Positions 45,764 to 54,715 are shown, counted from the first letter of the stretch. The stretch is 64,000 nucleotides of DNA from Marinomonas rhizomae (GCF_003315485.1 NZ_QNSE01000013.1:1-64000); one strand, 5' to 3'. The notes: a model not told the origin generated them from the sequence alone. Numbers and translations are program-made.

Positions 45764-46495
45764 ATGAAACCTATAGGGAACACTGTGAACCATACTCTAC
45801 GCTCAATCACTATTGCTCTAGCTTGTGTCGCTAGTCTATCTGCTAACGCGGATCCAAAAACACCAGGCACGCATAAAGGCTATTCCACCATTGATATGAC
45901 CACGGCGGGCATGCCAGCTGATGTGAAAATGATTTCTGTTGCGGATATCAAGAAGGAACTGCAAGGCAAAGCGCCTTTTGCCGTTGGTTTAGATATTGAT
46001 GACACTAGCTTGTTCAGTACGCCAGTTTTTTATCGCGGTCAGCAAGAATTTTCACCAAACGGTTACTCTTACCTATCAAATCAAGACTTTTGGGATAAGG
46101 CGAACTGTGGCTGGGACGCATTTAGCATGCCTAAAAACATTGCTAGAGAGTTGATTGCGATGCACCAAGAACGTGGCGATAGTATTTATTTCATTACAGG
46201 TCGTACGGGATCTGATTGTAGCTTCACCACAAATTACTTGAAAAAGGCGTTTGATATCAAAGATATGCATGATGTTATTTTTGCTGGCTCGAGCCGTACC
46301 GAATACACGAAAGCCAAGTATATAAAACAACACGATATCAAAATGTACTATGGAGACGCGGATGGCGACATTATTTCAGCTCGTAATGCTGGCGCAGAAG
46401 GCATTCGTGTAATGCGCGCAGCGAACTCTAGCTACAAACCGATTCCTAAGAATGGCATCTATGGTGAGCGAGTATTGAAAGACTCTCAGTACTAA
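45764..46495 (+). CDS. aphA: Class B acid phosphatase, periplasmic
   Basis: The 243-aa protein has a signal peptide (ending SLSANA-DP) and a HAD-fold class B phosphatase domain. The catalytic motif GLDIDDTSLFSTPVFY (about 77-92), the loop WDKANCGWDAFS, ITGRTGSDC (about 146) and YYGDADGDIISARNAGAEGIR (about 195) are intact. AphA removes phosphate from nucleotides and other monoesters in the periplasm. A GTG at 45785 with AGGGAA just before it may be the true start, since the ATG at 45764 lacks a ribosome site; both give a usable signal peptide. A terminator follows at 46538. Confidence 0.9.
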   Translation: MKPIGNTVNHTLRSITIALACVASLSANADPKTPGTHKGYSTIDMTTAGMPADVKMISVADIKKELQGKAPFAVGLDIDDTSLFSTPVFYRGQQEFSPNGYSYLSNQDFWDKANCGWDAFSMPKNIARELIAMHQERGDSIYFITGRTGSDCSFTTNYLKKAFDIKDMHDVIFAGSSRTEYTKAKYIKQHDIKMYYGDADGDIISARNAGAEGIRVMRAANSSYKPIPKNGIYGERVLKDSQY

Positions 46496-46537
46496 TAATC
46501 TTCCTATCGATTAGTTCTGTGTCTATCTTAAAATAGC

Positions 46538-46570
46538 AAATAGCCAACTCATGATGTTGGCTATTTTTTC
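46538..46570. terminator. Terminator between convergent aphA and Stealth gene
   Basis: AAATAGCCAAC (46538-46548) pairs perfectly with GTTGGCTATTT (46556-46566), followed by TTTC on the plus strand and preceded by A-rich sequence, so it can serve both genes. Confidence 0.88.
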
Positions 46571-46580
46571 TTCTATTACA

Positions 46581-47636
46581 CTAATTCAAGACTGCAATTT
46601 CTTTCAGTGTATCCTCTGGTTGCAGGCACAACCCTTCAACGGTGGTATTTTGAACGTACACAGAAAACCCACCAATAGCCTGAGCAATTAATTCATCTGC
46701 GTTTGGGATAATTTCGATCAGTTGGGGAAGATCGTTAACACATAAAAATTTGATATTTGGCTCGGCCGCTCTAGTCAGCAGAGCTAGGGTGTCGGCAGAA
46801 GGCTGCCCTTTACCCTGTCCACTTGAAATATGCAGGTGATCATCTTCTGCGCTGATTTTAGCCTCTTTTCCTATAATACAAGCGTGATTATGTAACCCCT
46901 GCGGAAGAAATTGATCCAAGTTCCGAAACCTATATTTAATGTTATTAAGAAACTTATCAGGATACTGAGCAAACAATTCTGCCATCTTTGAACGTCGAAA
47001 AGGATGTACAACATGAGCGGCAGAAAACAGTTCTGTAGCTGTGAAACCAATAATTTTGGCCGCATTGATCTGCATGAAATAATGAAACTTCGCAGGGTCA
47101 TTACGTGCTTCGGTGCAGCCAAGTAACTCGCTATAGTCAGTCCATTTGCCTCGCAAAATAGGAGCAAGCCCGTCAAAAACGTCTGTTGGTTCTAAAGGTG
47201 CGGCCAAGAACACATCATCATTGAAGTATATAAACCGCTCGCTCAGCCCGTCAATACGCCACAGCATGCTCTCAATCGCCAAAGAGTTGAATGTGGGTAA
47301 CACATGTGTGAAGCCATCAAATATTTCCGCATGATAAGCAAAATGAACTTTAGCTCTAACACTTTCTGAGAGACTTGATAAATCAGGACCTTCCTCATCA
47401 ATAACTATCCAAATTTTGCCTATCCAAGGTGCATGATTCTCAATCGATTGGATGCAATATAAAATTTCATCATTACACATCCATCTGTGGGGATTCGAGG
47501 CATTTTCATGCAGTGGCAAAGACTCTTTTGCCATATATTCTTGTCGCTTCTGGCGGTGCTTCGCAGCGTTGCCATCGACCCAAGTGATGACAGCATCAAT
47601 CGATTCAAGTTGGTGCTCTGTTGTATTGCTTAACAT
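46581..47636 (-). CDS. Stealth-family sugar-phosphate transferase
   Basis: The 351-aa protein has the Stealth conserved regions in order. CR1 is IDAVITWVDGNAAKHR (about 13-28) and CR2 runs from RWMCNDEILYCIQSIENHAPWIGKIWIVID through RFIYFNDDVFLAAP (about 52-150). A CR3-like part is HVVHPFRRSKMAELFAQYP (about 208-226). Family members transfer hexose-1-phosphate in capsule or exopolysaccharide synthesis and are related to GNPTAB. No capsule genes are adjacent, so the acceptor polymer is unknown. It is cytoplasmic or membrane-associated and has no TM segment. Confidence 0.86.
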   Translation of the reverse strand: MLSNTTEHQLESIDAVITWVDGNAAKHRQKRQEYMAKESLPLHENASNPHRWMCNDEILYCIQSIENHAPWIGKIWIVIDEEGPDLSSLSESVRAKVHFAYHAEIFDGFTHVLPTFNSLAIESMLWRIDGLSERFIYFNDDVFLAAPLEPTDVFDGLAPILRGKWTDYSELLGCTEARNDPAKFHYFMQINAAKIIGFTATELFSAAHVVHPFRRSKMAELFAQYPDKFLNNIKYRFRNLDQFLPQGLHNHACIIGKEAKISAEDDHLHISSGQGKGQPSADTLALLTRAAEPNIKFLCVNDLPQLIEIIPNADELIAQAIGGFSVYVQNTTVEGLCLQPEDTLKEIAVLN

Positions 47637-48020
47637 TTATATATCCGTCTTTCTTGATGGCGCGTTGTTGCAGTTAAGGGGGACCTGCACTTTTTCATTT
47701 CTCGTCGCCAAATGGCTATCGTTCCAAATACGCATCAAGTGTTGCCTTTTCTCAATGGCACTTTTTAAAAGAGTAAACATTTTAGACTTCTTATTAGACT
47801 TAAAATTCCGTCACGCCGAACCTTCTCTTTAGTCTAGTCATGTTTGTCTTATTAATCATTTATATACTTTTTATTAATTAAGTAGGAAAAAGTTGCTAGA
47901 AAAAATTTTATTTGACCTGAAAATAGCAAAATATAGAACAACGAAGCTCAAAGAGAAGAAAGCCAACTTTTTGAACAGGTCTAAAAACTACCAACCAATT
48001 TTAGAACGACACAGGTAAAT
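47637..48020. other. AT-rich intergenic stretch with a doubtful 41-codon frame
   Basis: No firm gene is seen between the Stealth and SHOCT genes. A small plus-strand frame, TTG at 47893 to TAA at 48018, would encode 41 residues rich in lysine (LEKILFDLKIAKYRTTKLK) after an AGGAAAA site. Composition alone may explain it. A longer plus-strand frame at 47452-47832 is mostly a shadow of the Stealth gene. Confidence 0.3.
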
Positions 48021-48027
48021 AAAACCT

Positions 48028-48053
48028 AAAAAAAGAGGCCCATCATGAGCCCC
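48028..48053 (-). terminator. Terminator of the SHOCT-protein gene
   Basis: On the minus strand AGGGGCTC and GGGCCTCT form an 8-bp stem with two wobble pairs around ATGAT, followed by a seven-T run (48028-48034 on the plus strand as A). It lies about 40 nt past the stop codon. Confidence 0.7.
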
Positions 48054-48090
48054 TTACTTAGATTAATATTTCACTAATCCCATCATTCAA

Positions 48091-48870
48091 TCAAATGCGA
48101 TTCAGTAGATCTGTCTTTTTCGAATTGTATTCATTATCCGAAATAGCGCCCATGTCGCGCAGCTTTGCCAGCTTTTCAATCAACTGAATCACTTCATCGA
48201 CTGATGCCGTATTACTCAAGTTCTGAGGTGTTTGCACCTCAGGAGTTGGCGTATAGGCCATTTGCGCAGGCGGAGCGACAAAGTTGTTCTGTGATGCTTG
48301 ATTGTTTGTATTTGAATTAGCGGAACCCACGCCAGAAACAATTGGCAATGTATTCACCGCAATCGTGCCGTACTGGCTGGAAAAAGTCAGTGAAGAATTA
48401 CCGCCCTGCTGTTGGCTTATGCCACCGATGTTGTTGTCTAACGTATCGTATACTGTCACATTACCATTTACTTCCACCGCAAGACGATTTGGAAAAATAG
48501 CGTAACGCGTGCTGTTTTGCGCTCCACTACTAAAAGGCTGACCGAGATCGCCAGGCCACCATTGGTTACTGGATGTTGAGCCTTGAGGTAACGGCATAAA
48601 AACCTGCATATTAGCAAGACCGTTAGCCAATTCATTACACAAATTGTCCACTGTCGATTTCAAACCATAGTTGAACATATCACCCACCATGGTCATTCCA
48701 CCACGCATCCACTGGCCTCCACCACCCAACTCAGGGCAGTTAAACTGTGCCATTGAACCACTTCCATTATTCACCGCAATCAGCATGTGCACCACAGCAT
48801 CGAAGCTTAGATTGTAACGACGGGAAAGGGAATTAACTAGGTTTTGTCCATCTTGCGTTAAATTTTGCAT
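48091..48870 (-). CDS. SHOCT-domain protein of unknown role
   Basis: The 259-aa product ends in a SHOCT (short C-terminal) motif: VIQLIEKLAKLRDMGAISDNEYNSKKTDLLNRI-like, with the key GxIxxxEYxxxKxxLL pattern (about 226-258). The N-terminal 100 residues contain a glycine-rich stretch (PELGGGGQWMRGGMTMVGDM). A beta-rich part (about 120-165, AIFPNRLAVEVNGNVTVYD) resembles a short PH-like fold, and a Gln/Asn/Pro-rich linker joins it to SHOCT. No signal peptide is present. SHOCT regions are found in many proteins as oligomerisation or sorting modules; the function here is unknown. Confidence 0.78.
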   Translation of the reverse strand: MQNLTQDGQNLVNSLSRRYNLSFDAVVHMLIAVNNGSGSMAQFNCPELGGGGQWMRGGMTMVGDMFNYGLKSTVDNLCNELANGLANMQVFMPLPQGSTSSNQWWPGDLGQPFSSGAQNSTRYAIFPNRLAVEVNGNVTVYDTLDNNIGGISQQQGGNSSLTFSSQYGTIAVNTLPIVSGVGSANSNTNNQASQNNFVAPPAQMAYTPTPEVQTPQNLSNTASVDEVIQLIEKLAKLRDMGAISDNEYNSKKTDLLNRI

Positions 48871-49109
48871 AATAAAGCTCTCTAAATGAGACGTAGAGCT
48901 GTTCTCTTTTATCTAGCCCGCTGCAAAAAAGGCAAACATCACCTAAAACATGGACACAAATAAAGAGTAGGTTGCAGCATCATGCTGGCCAACAGGTTTC
49001 GTAGAACACCACTCTAACACATGCATGCCTTACAAAATGGTGACAAGCCACCGAATAGGTGCAAATAACTGTTTATTTTTCAAACAACCATTTTTTATCA
49101 CTAATAAAA
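48871..49109. other. Intergenic stretch, nothing found
   Basis: This stretch upstream of the SHOCT gene presumably contains its promoter on the minus strand. I see no open frame above 20 codons with a ribosome site, no hairpin and no repeat. Confidence 0.5.
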
Positions 49110-49140
49110 AAGGAATAAGCCAGTAAATGGCTTATTCCTT
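49110..49140. terminator. Terminator of the original yghU gene
   Basis: AAGGAATAAGCCA (49110-49122) pairs perfectly with TGGCTTATTCCTT (49128-49140) around GTAAA; the minus-strand transcript then meets TTTTTTATT. It sits 31 nt past the stop of the yghU 3' fragment. Confidence 0.9.
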
Positions 49141-49170
49141 CATAAAAACGCACGATTCCCACGCTATAGT

Positions 49171-49530
49171 TTACTCAATCAGACCATCGAAATCCGCAGC
49201 ATCATGGCGCTCTTTCAGTTGCGCGCCATCACCAAAAGCTTTATTAACAATTCGTCCGCGTTGAACAGCTGGACGTTGTTCGATCTCTTTTGCCCAACGT
49301 AAAACATTCTTATAACTAGCAACATCTAAAAACTCAGCGGCATTGTACAAATTACCCAGTACTAAATTGCCATACCAAGGCCAAATCGCAATGTCTGCAA
49401 TAGAGTACTCTTCGCCAGCCATATAAGTGTTGTTCGCTAACTGTTTATCTAGCACATCTAACTGACGTTTGGTTTCCATAGTGAAGCGATCAATCGGATA
49501 TTGCATTTTAGTAGGTGCATAAGCGTAAAA
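49171..49530 (-). pseudogene. yghU: yghU-type glutathione transferase, 3' fragment cut by element insertion
   Basis: The minus-strand frame 49530-49171 encodes FYAYAPTKMQYPIDRFTMET, then the GST C-terminal helical domain (EEYSIADIAIWPWYGNLVLG) to a normal stop. It lacks about 170 N-terminal residues, which are at 58736-59241 on the other side of the element. The fragments join exactly: the upstream half ends GGGFGH and this begins FYAYA, as in the intact copy at 57709-58566. An internal ATG at 49506 could give a short product but no function is expected. The family reduces disulfides with glutathione. Confidence 0.92.
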
Positions 49531-49550
49531 GTATGTGTGTTATAATCACC
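49527..49550. other. attL junction of the integrated element
   Basis: Host sequence GCGTAAAA (49523-49530) meets element sequence GTATGTGTGTTATAATCACC (49531-49550). The host gene logic requires five A at the original site and four remain here, with three at the right end, which implies a 2-bp AA core. The arm TAATCACC is the inverse of GGTGATTA at the right end. Confidence 0.82.
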
Positions 49551-49583
49551 ACATAATCATCATGTGTTTAAAAGGTTAGGGAA

Positions 49584-51437
49584 ATGTCTAAAAAAGCATA
49601 TTCGTACATTCGCTATTCGTCACCACAGCAAGCAAAAGGTGATAGTTATAGACGACAATTTTCAAAAACTGTTGAGTATTGCAAAGAAAACGGCTACGAG
49701 CTGGATACTGACTTGATTTACAAAGAGCTGGGTAAGTCAGCAAGTAAACCTAACGAACAAAAAAGATTAAAAAAATTTATTGAAGATTGTGAAACTGGCA
49801 GAGTTGAAAAGGGAAGCTTACTTGTAGTTGAAAATTTAGATAGACTTTCTCGACAAAAAATAAATATTGCAATGAGCCAATTTTTAAACATATTAGAATA
49901 TGTTGATATATACACACTTCAAGATAAAAAATTATATTCAAATTCTGATGGAAATGATAAAAATCAACTCATAGACATTATTACAAGTCTAGTAGTTATG
50001 TCTCGTGCATACGAAGAAAGCGAAACTAAAAAATTACGACTTAAAGAGGTTTGGCAGGAAAAAAGAGATAAAATACAAGTTAAAAAAATCAACTCATCTT
50101 ATCCCCACTGGTTAACTGTTTCAGAAGATTGTAAAAGTTTTATTATAAAAGAAAAAGCTGCTGATGCTATCAGAAAAATATTCGAGTTATGCAATAATGG
50201 ATATGGGTTCTCTCAGATATTAAGATATTTAAATAATAATATCGAAAAATATCCAACTCCAAGTAGCAGATCAAAAACAGGTTTATGGGTCAGATCAACA
50301 ATACAGCTATTATTATCAGATAGGAGAATAATTGGAGAAATTCAACTATATAAAGGTGCATATAAAGAAAAAGTAGCACAAGGTGAAGCTGTTAAAGATT
50401 ATTATCCTAAAATAGTTGATGAAGAAACATTTTTAAAAGCTCAAATTTCTTTAAAGAGTAGAAGCATACAAAAGGGAAAAATTGGAAAATACAGTTTTTC
50501 AAATTTATTTAGGGGTATTGCTGTCTGCTACAATTGTTCGAACGTTTTGGAGTTTGTAGACAAAGGTAAAAACAATAAAAGAACCCGAAGGTATTTAACT
50601 TGTACAGATGCTAAAAGAGGCGGATCGTGCAATGTATCAACTCATTACAAATATGATGAATTAGAGTTAATGTTGTTACATCTAATTTCAGAAAACGGTT
50701 TTTTGCCCGTGAAAGTTGATCCATCTGAAATAGAGATAAAGATTCAAAAAAACAAAGAACTTAAAAAATCGGCAGAAAATAAATTAAACATTTTGATTGA
50801 ACAAGATTTCACTGCAACTGCAATTATAAATAAAATAAAAGATCTAAACAATGAAATTGATTTTTTAAAAAAAGAAATAAAAGAACTAGAAGATAATTTA
50901 GAAAAAGTTGAAATTAAATATACATTTGAAGATCTTATTAATGAAATGAAAAATGAACAAGATGAAGACCTTAAGTTTAATAACAGAATAAGATTGAATA
51001 GTTATTTAAAAAACAAAATAAAAACAATCAAAATAGCAAAACTGCATAATATTTATATGAACTTTACCATGATTGACAATAGTGTGTATGATGCAATTAT
51101 AGATATTAAATACAATTTGGGCGGTTGTGAGAAAAAAGGAGATAAAGATTTTAAAATAAAAAAACTTAATGGCACCGAAAACTACTCAATAGATATAAGA
51201 TCGTGGTCATTAATTAAATCATTCAACCTTATAATATTAAAATATAGTGATTTGATGCTAGGATTAGAAAATAAAAATAAAAATGAAGAGGATTTAAATG
51301 ATATTGATAAATTAAACAAAGAAATAAACAGAGTAAATCTATTAATAAGTAATTTTATTAAAAAAGATAATGACAATAGCAATGATTTTGAAAAAATATT
51401 GACTGAAATTATGGCTCTATATAATTTATTTAAATAA
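49584..51437 (+). CDS. Large serine recombinase (element integrase)
   Basis: The 617-aa protein starts with the resolvase catalytic domain: AYSYIRYSSPQQAKGDSYRRQ (about 5-25, catalytic Ser within YSSPQQ) and ENLDRLSRQ (about 93-101). A recombinase domain follows (about 190-290), with a zinc-ribbon with CYNCSN and CTDAKRGGSC (about 316-350) and a long coiled coil (about 375-460). Large serine recombinases integrate DNA at an attB with a 2-bp core, matching the AA core deduced from the junctions. It lies 53 nt inside the left end, the usual place. A GTTAGGG-AA site precedes ATG. Strong A/T codon bias. Confidence 0.93.
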   Translation: MSKKAYSYIRYSSPQQAKGDSYRRQFSKTVEYCKENGYELDTDLIYKELGKSASKPNEQKRLKKFIEDCETGRVEKGSLLVVENLDRLSRQKINIAMSQFLNILEYVDIYTLQDKKLYSNSDGNDKNQLIDIITSLVVMSRAYEESETKKLRLKEVWQEKRDKIQVKKINSSYPHWLTVSEDCKSFIIKEKAADAIRKIFELCNNGYGFSQILRYLNNNIEKYPTPSSRSKTGLWVRSTIQLLLSDRRIIGEIQLYKGAYKEKVAQGEAVKDYYPKIVDEETFLKAQISLKSRSIQKGKIGKYSFSNLFRGIAVCYNCSNVLEFVDKGKNNKRTRRYLTCTDAKRGGSCNVSTHYKYDELELMLLHLISENGFLPVKVDPSEIEIKIQKNKELKKSAENKLNILIEQDFTATAIINKIKDLNNEIDFLKKEIKELEDNLEKVEIKYTFEDLINEMKNEQDEDLKFNNRIRLNSYLKNKIKTIKIAKLHNIYMNFTMIDNSVYDAIIDIKYNLGGCEKKGDKDFKIKKLNGTENYSIDIRSWSLIKSFNLIILKYSDLMLGLENKNKNEEDLNDIDKLNKEINRVNLLISNFIKKDNDNSNDFEKILTEIMALYNLFK

Positions 51438-51454
51438 CATCAACTCGCTTTAAA

Positions 51455-51597
51455 GCCGCTTGCGGCATATCTCTTTAATATCTTAACCAATTACATCAAT
51501 GAATTACAAAACACGCTTAAAACATCATTTAAACGCTTTTTATGGTCATCGCTTCGCTCTTCCGCTCTTCCAGAAAAGCCCGAAGGGCATATCTCTT
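51455..51597. repeat. Two hairpin-ATATCTCTT modules after the recombinase gene
   Basis: GCCGC-TT-GCGGC (51455-51466) is followed at once by ATATCTCTT (51467-51475). A second, different hairpin GCCC-GAA-GGGC (51578-51588) is followed by the same ATATCTCTT (51589-51597). The stems differ but the 9-nt tail is identical. In an AT-rich setting these GC stems stand out. They may be terminators or binding sites; no gene lies between them. Confidence 0.6.
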
Positions 51598-51739
51598 ACG
51601 CACTTAATAAGTCTTTATTTTGTTTTTTTGCGTCTTTTTGCGAAAAATAAAAGAAAGAAAATCTAAGTACTTTTTATCTATATTAAAGATTCTAAATTAG
51701 TTAATAATTTACATTAGTTAGTAATCTATATTATTAGCA

Positions 51740-51858
51740 CACCACTATTTTACATCTTCATCCACCATTATTTTACTTCTTCATCCACCACTATTTTACT
51801 TTGCACACACCACAATTAAGCTTTTACTTTCAATCACACACACCACAATTAAGCTTTT
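51740..51858. repeat. Iteron-like direct repeats upstream of the Rep-like gene
   Basis: A 23-bp unit beginning CACCAYTATTTTAC is repeated three times in register (starts 51740, 51763, 51786). Then CACACACCACAATTAAGCTTTT appears twice (starts 51804, 51837). All units share CACCAC/T followed by A/T. The array lies about 230 bp before a Rep-like gene, the standard layout of an iteron plasmid origin. The flanking parts of 51438-52091 are otherwise non-coding. Confidence 0.72.
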
Positions 51859-51887
51859 TGACCCAACACTTCAATACATAATTTGAC

Positions 51888-51906
51888 AATTTAAAAAAAT
51901 ATGATT
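51888..51906 (+). promoter_or_regulatory. AT-rich block shared with the abiH promoter
   Basis: AATTTAAAAAAATATGATT, preceded by TTGAC, recurs in nearly the same form before abiH (55267-55286, AATTATAAAAAAATATGATT preceded by CTGTCA). Both lie upstream of plus-strand element genes. A shared promoter or regulator site is likely but undefined. Confidence 0.4.
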
Positions 51907-51930
51907 AATTGAAATTATAAACAAAAAAAA

Positions 51931-51954
51931 TCGCATTCAAATTAATGAATGCGA
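51931..51954. terminator. Hairpin before the Rep-like gene
   Basis: TCGCATTCA (51931-51939) pairs perfectly with TGAATGCGA (51946-51954), with eight A before and CTTTTA after. It can act as a bidirectional terminator that isolates the repeat region from the Rep-like gene, or as a leader structure for it. Confidence 0.6.
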
Positions 51955-52091
51955 CTTTTAAAAATTAAACTTCCTGCAAAGAAGATATAAATTAATATAC
52001 ATTTAATTATTGAAAAGTCAATTGTTAAATTTCAAAAATTGTATTTCTTCACTGTTTAATTTTTAAAATTATATAACGAGGAATATAAAAA

Positions 52092-52724
52092 ATGATAGAA
52101 TACTTTACAATAGCGAGAGAATTAATGAACAGAGAAAACAAACTACATTATGAATTATTTGATTTTAAACAAAATCACGACATTAAACTATTTGTTGCGA
52201 TTTTATCAAACGCAACTATGATTTATAAAAATAACAAAACAGATGAAAACTATTTGACTTTTTCATTAAAAAACTTTTTTTCAGCCGATAGTTATTTATG
52301 TAGGGCTACATTAAGTTTTATTTATATAGAAAAGTTTTTAAGAACCAATGAAATAATAATGTCAAAATTCTTTGATTTAATTGATTATGATTTAGAAAAC
52401 AAAACTATAAGTTTTACTTTTACTGAAAATTATATAAAAACTATGAAAAAAAGCGGTTTTAATAAATTAGAATTAAAAACATTGAAAAGCATAAAAGACA
52501 TTAGAACAACTAAATTAGCTATGATTTTAGCGATGAAGCCTAGTGGTTATTTAGACGTAAATTATTTATTTAAAGTTTTAGATTTGTATAAAATTGAGCG
52601 AAGAGATAGAAGAATATTCAAAATCAAACAAGCTTTTAAAAGCTTAAATGTAAAATGTGAATATAAATATCCTAAAAATAAAAATTCACCAGTGTTACAA
52701 GAGCACTATAAGTTTTACTATTAA
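52092..52724 (+). CDS. Putative replication initiator (Rep_3/RepB-like)
   Basis: The 210-aa protein shows a pattern fitting two winged-helix domains. The first covers about 5-120 (IARELMNRENKLHYELFDFK, start of a Rep_3-like domain) and the second about 125-195 (LKSIKDIRTTKLAMILAMKP, then VLDLYKIERRDRRIFKIKQA). This resembles RepB/Rep_3 initiators of small iteron plasmids, and the iteron-like array just upstream supports it. Similarity is by eye and modest. The length is short for the family, where 230-350 is common, so the N-terminal domain could be reduced. It converges on the relaxase gene with a 4-nt overlap of ends. Very AT-rich. Confidence 0.55.
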   Translation: MIEYFTIARELMNRENKLHYELFDFKQNHDIKLFVAILSNATMIYKNNKTDENYLTFSLKNFFSADSYLCRATLSFIYIEKFLRTNEIIMSKFFDLIDYDLENKTISFTFTENYIKTMKKSGFNKLELKTLKSIKDIRTTKLAMILAMKPSGYLDVNYLFKVLDLYKIERRDRRIFKIKQAFKSLNVKCEYKYPKNKNSPVLQEHYKFYY

Positions 52725-54715
52725 AACTTATAACGTTTTTTATTTGAATTTTCAATTCTCACATTATTATTTAAATCATTCTTATGATCTATTTTTAACC
52801 TAAACAATCCATCTTTATCATCTAATATACTTTTTAGTGATCTATCTTTATTTAATTCATTTAAGACATAATCAGCATCATATTTTTTATCTAAATTTGA
52901 TAATACAAATTGTCTTTGCTCATTAATACTATTGTTTGTTAATTTATTATCATACAGATTGATCAAGTTTGAATTACTCATTTTTTCGTTTAAAACAACA
53001 CTTTTGACATCATCAAGAGAGATTAAAGAATTTTCTAATTGAAAGAAAAATAAATCATCTTTGTTGTTTTTAAATGCTATTCTCATAGAATTTAAAGTAA
53101 GTTCTTTATTACTTGAACTTGCACCCTTCCAGCCATTTTCTTTTGCTATTTTATAAGTAAGCTCTAAATCGAAAGAATTAGAATTAGGACTTAATGATAT
53201 TGTTTTTTTATCTTCGCTTATCTTCAAATTGAAGTTGTTTGGTCTTTTTTCTTCATCTTTTTTGTTGTAAAAAATCGATAAAGAACCATCTTTATTTTTA
53301 ATCTGTTTATAGTTGTAGTTTAAATTTTTAACATCAAAATCATCTCTAATGCTTAATTTTTCATCATTTTTAAAGCTTCTATTAGTTAAGTATTCGAATA
53401 AATCAGCATCATTTTTTTTAATTTTCCCATAGGTTAAATATGAATTTATCTTTCCAGCAGCAAGAGAAATATCATCATCTAGTGATGTGAATGTTATTCC
53501 GCCTGTTCCGTTTTCTCTTTTATTTACATAAATTTCTATATTATTATCATTTAGTATATCAATAAATTCTTTTGTATTTTTAGAATTCCTATAAGCATTA
53601 TTAACTGTGTTTTTTAAGTTTGAAAAAATGTCATTATTATTTAAAAGATCATCTTTTTTATCTAAAATATGTCTTTCTTTATTATTAACGATATTAATTT
53701 TTTTCTCATTTATTATTTTTTTACCATTAAGTTTTCGATGGTGATTATTTTTTTTATTCCAGTCGTTTGTTTTTATATCTTGTAATTTTGTAATTTTATT
53801 TTTATTCTCTTTTATTAAACTTTCTTTATATTCGTTATCAACTTTGACTTGATCAGTAAACCAATTTTTAAATTTCTTAAAGACACTGTATTTAATAGGT
53901 TTTTCTAATTCTGTAATTTTCTCATATATTACATTTATTTTATTATTAACTTTTTTTCTATTATTTGAATGAATATCTTTGTTCTTATTTATATCTGAAA
54001 TTATTTTATTTTCTTTTGTTTTCAAAGAATATTTAATATTGCCCAATTCGTCAATTTTCAAATCATAATCAATTGATTTATTTTTAGCTATTTTTTTATG
54101 ATCATCACTTAAATTTGCAACATATATTTTCTTTTTTTTATTGTTAGCGTCTATTTTCCATACATAATTTTTAGGGTCATTTTTACCTGTCAGTGTTAAT
54201 TTATGCACTTTCTCTATGTGCTGCACTGCTGACTGTCTTTTTAAGCCTGAATTGCTTTGTCTATAGTAGTTGCCCACCTCGTCGTGATAACCCCTTACAA
54301 GATGAAAATGGAGCTTCCCGCTGTCGATCTGCGGCCAGATCATGTAGGGCGTTTTTTCAAAATTAGGATCGTATTTTTTAGCTGTTTTTATAGCTAATTT
54401 TAAAGCGTTAGTCATACCTAACTTTTCATCATCTTCATTAGAAAAAGATATTATAGAATGTTCGTATAGGTATTTTTGACGCGAATTTTTAGATAATTGT
54501 GAATTAGCATCAACTGACAATATAAAGTTATCAACGAGCTGGTTATATTCGTTATTATCGTTGATATTAGAGCAATAACCGCAATTAGAAGATACTGAAA
54601 TTAACCTAGGATTATTAGAATTGTTTAATCCTGCTTTATTATTGCTATTGTATTTTACAACTTTTTTTAATTGCTTAATCGTTGTAGCTTCGTGTTTTAG
54701 TGAGAAAATAGCCAT
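52721..54715 (-). CDS. Relaxase, MobA/VirD2 type
   Basis: The 664-aa protein has a relaxase-like N-terminal domain of about 190 residues. A candidate nicking Tyr is in VVKYNSN (about 19-25), and the metal-binding motif III is seen as KLHFHLVRGYHDEVG (about 135-149, H-x-H). The rest is long, lysine/asparagine-rich and helical (about 200-350), with a C-terminal globular part that may be a primase-like or DNA-binding region. Relaxases nick oriT and stay bound to the transferred strand. It overlaps the mobC-like gene start by 1 nt, a typical mobCA order. It requires a helper conjugation system. Confidence 0.8.
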   Translation of the reverse strand: MAIFSLKHEATTIKQLKKVVKYNSNNKAGLNNSNNPRLISVSSNCGYCSNINDNNEYNQLVDNFILSVDANSQLSKNSRQKYLYEHSIISFSNEDDEKLGMTNALKLAIKTAKKYDPNFEKTPYMIWPQIDSGKLHFHLVRGYHDEVGNYYRQSNSGLKRQSAVQHIEKVHKLTLTGKNDPKNYVWKIDANNKKKKIYVANLSDDHKKIAKNKSIDYDLKIDELGNIKYSLKTKENKIISDINKNKDIHSNNRKKVNNKINVIYEKITELEKPIKYSVFKKFKNWFTDQVKVDNEYKESLIKENKNKITKLQDIKTNDWNKKNNHHRKLNGKKIINEKKINIVNNKERHILDKKDDLLNNNDIFSNLKNTVNNAYRNSKNTKEFIDILNDNNIEIYVNKRENGTGGITFTSLDDDISLAAGKINSYLTYGKIKKNDADLFEYLTNRSFKNDEKLSIRDDFDVKNLNYNYKQIKNKDGSLSIFYNKKDEEKRPNNFNLKISEDKKTISLSPNSNSFDLELTYKIAKENGWKGASSSNKELTLNSMRIAFKNNKDDLFFFQLENSLISLDDVKSVVLNEKMSNSNLINLYDNKLTNNSINEQRQFVLSNLDKKYDADYVLNELNKDRSLKSILDDKDGLFRLKIDHKNDLNNNVRIENSNKKRYKF

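Noticed and set aside
47452-47832. 126-codon plus-strand frame
   Set aside because: Half of it is the complement of the Stealth gene, and the rest shows no protein-like conservation or ribosome site.
47893-48018. 41-codon frame with TTG start as a small protein gene
   Set aside because: Lysine-rich composition follows from AT-rich DNA and there is no homology or context; kept only as a note on the gap.
51721-51858. The repeat array as a CRISPR
   Set aside because: The repeats are directly adjoining 22-23-bp units without unique spacers of regular size and have no cas genes nearby; iterons fit better.
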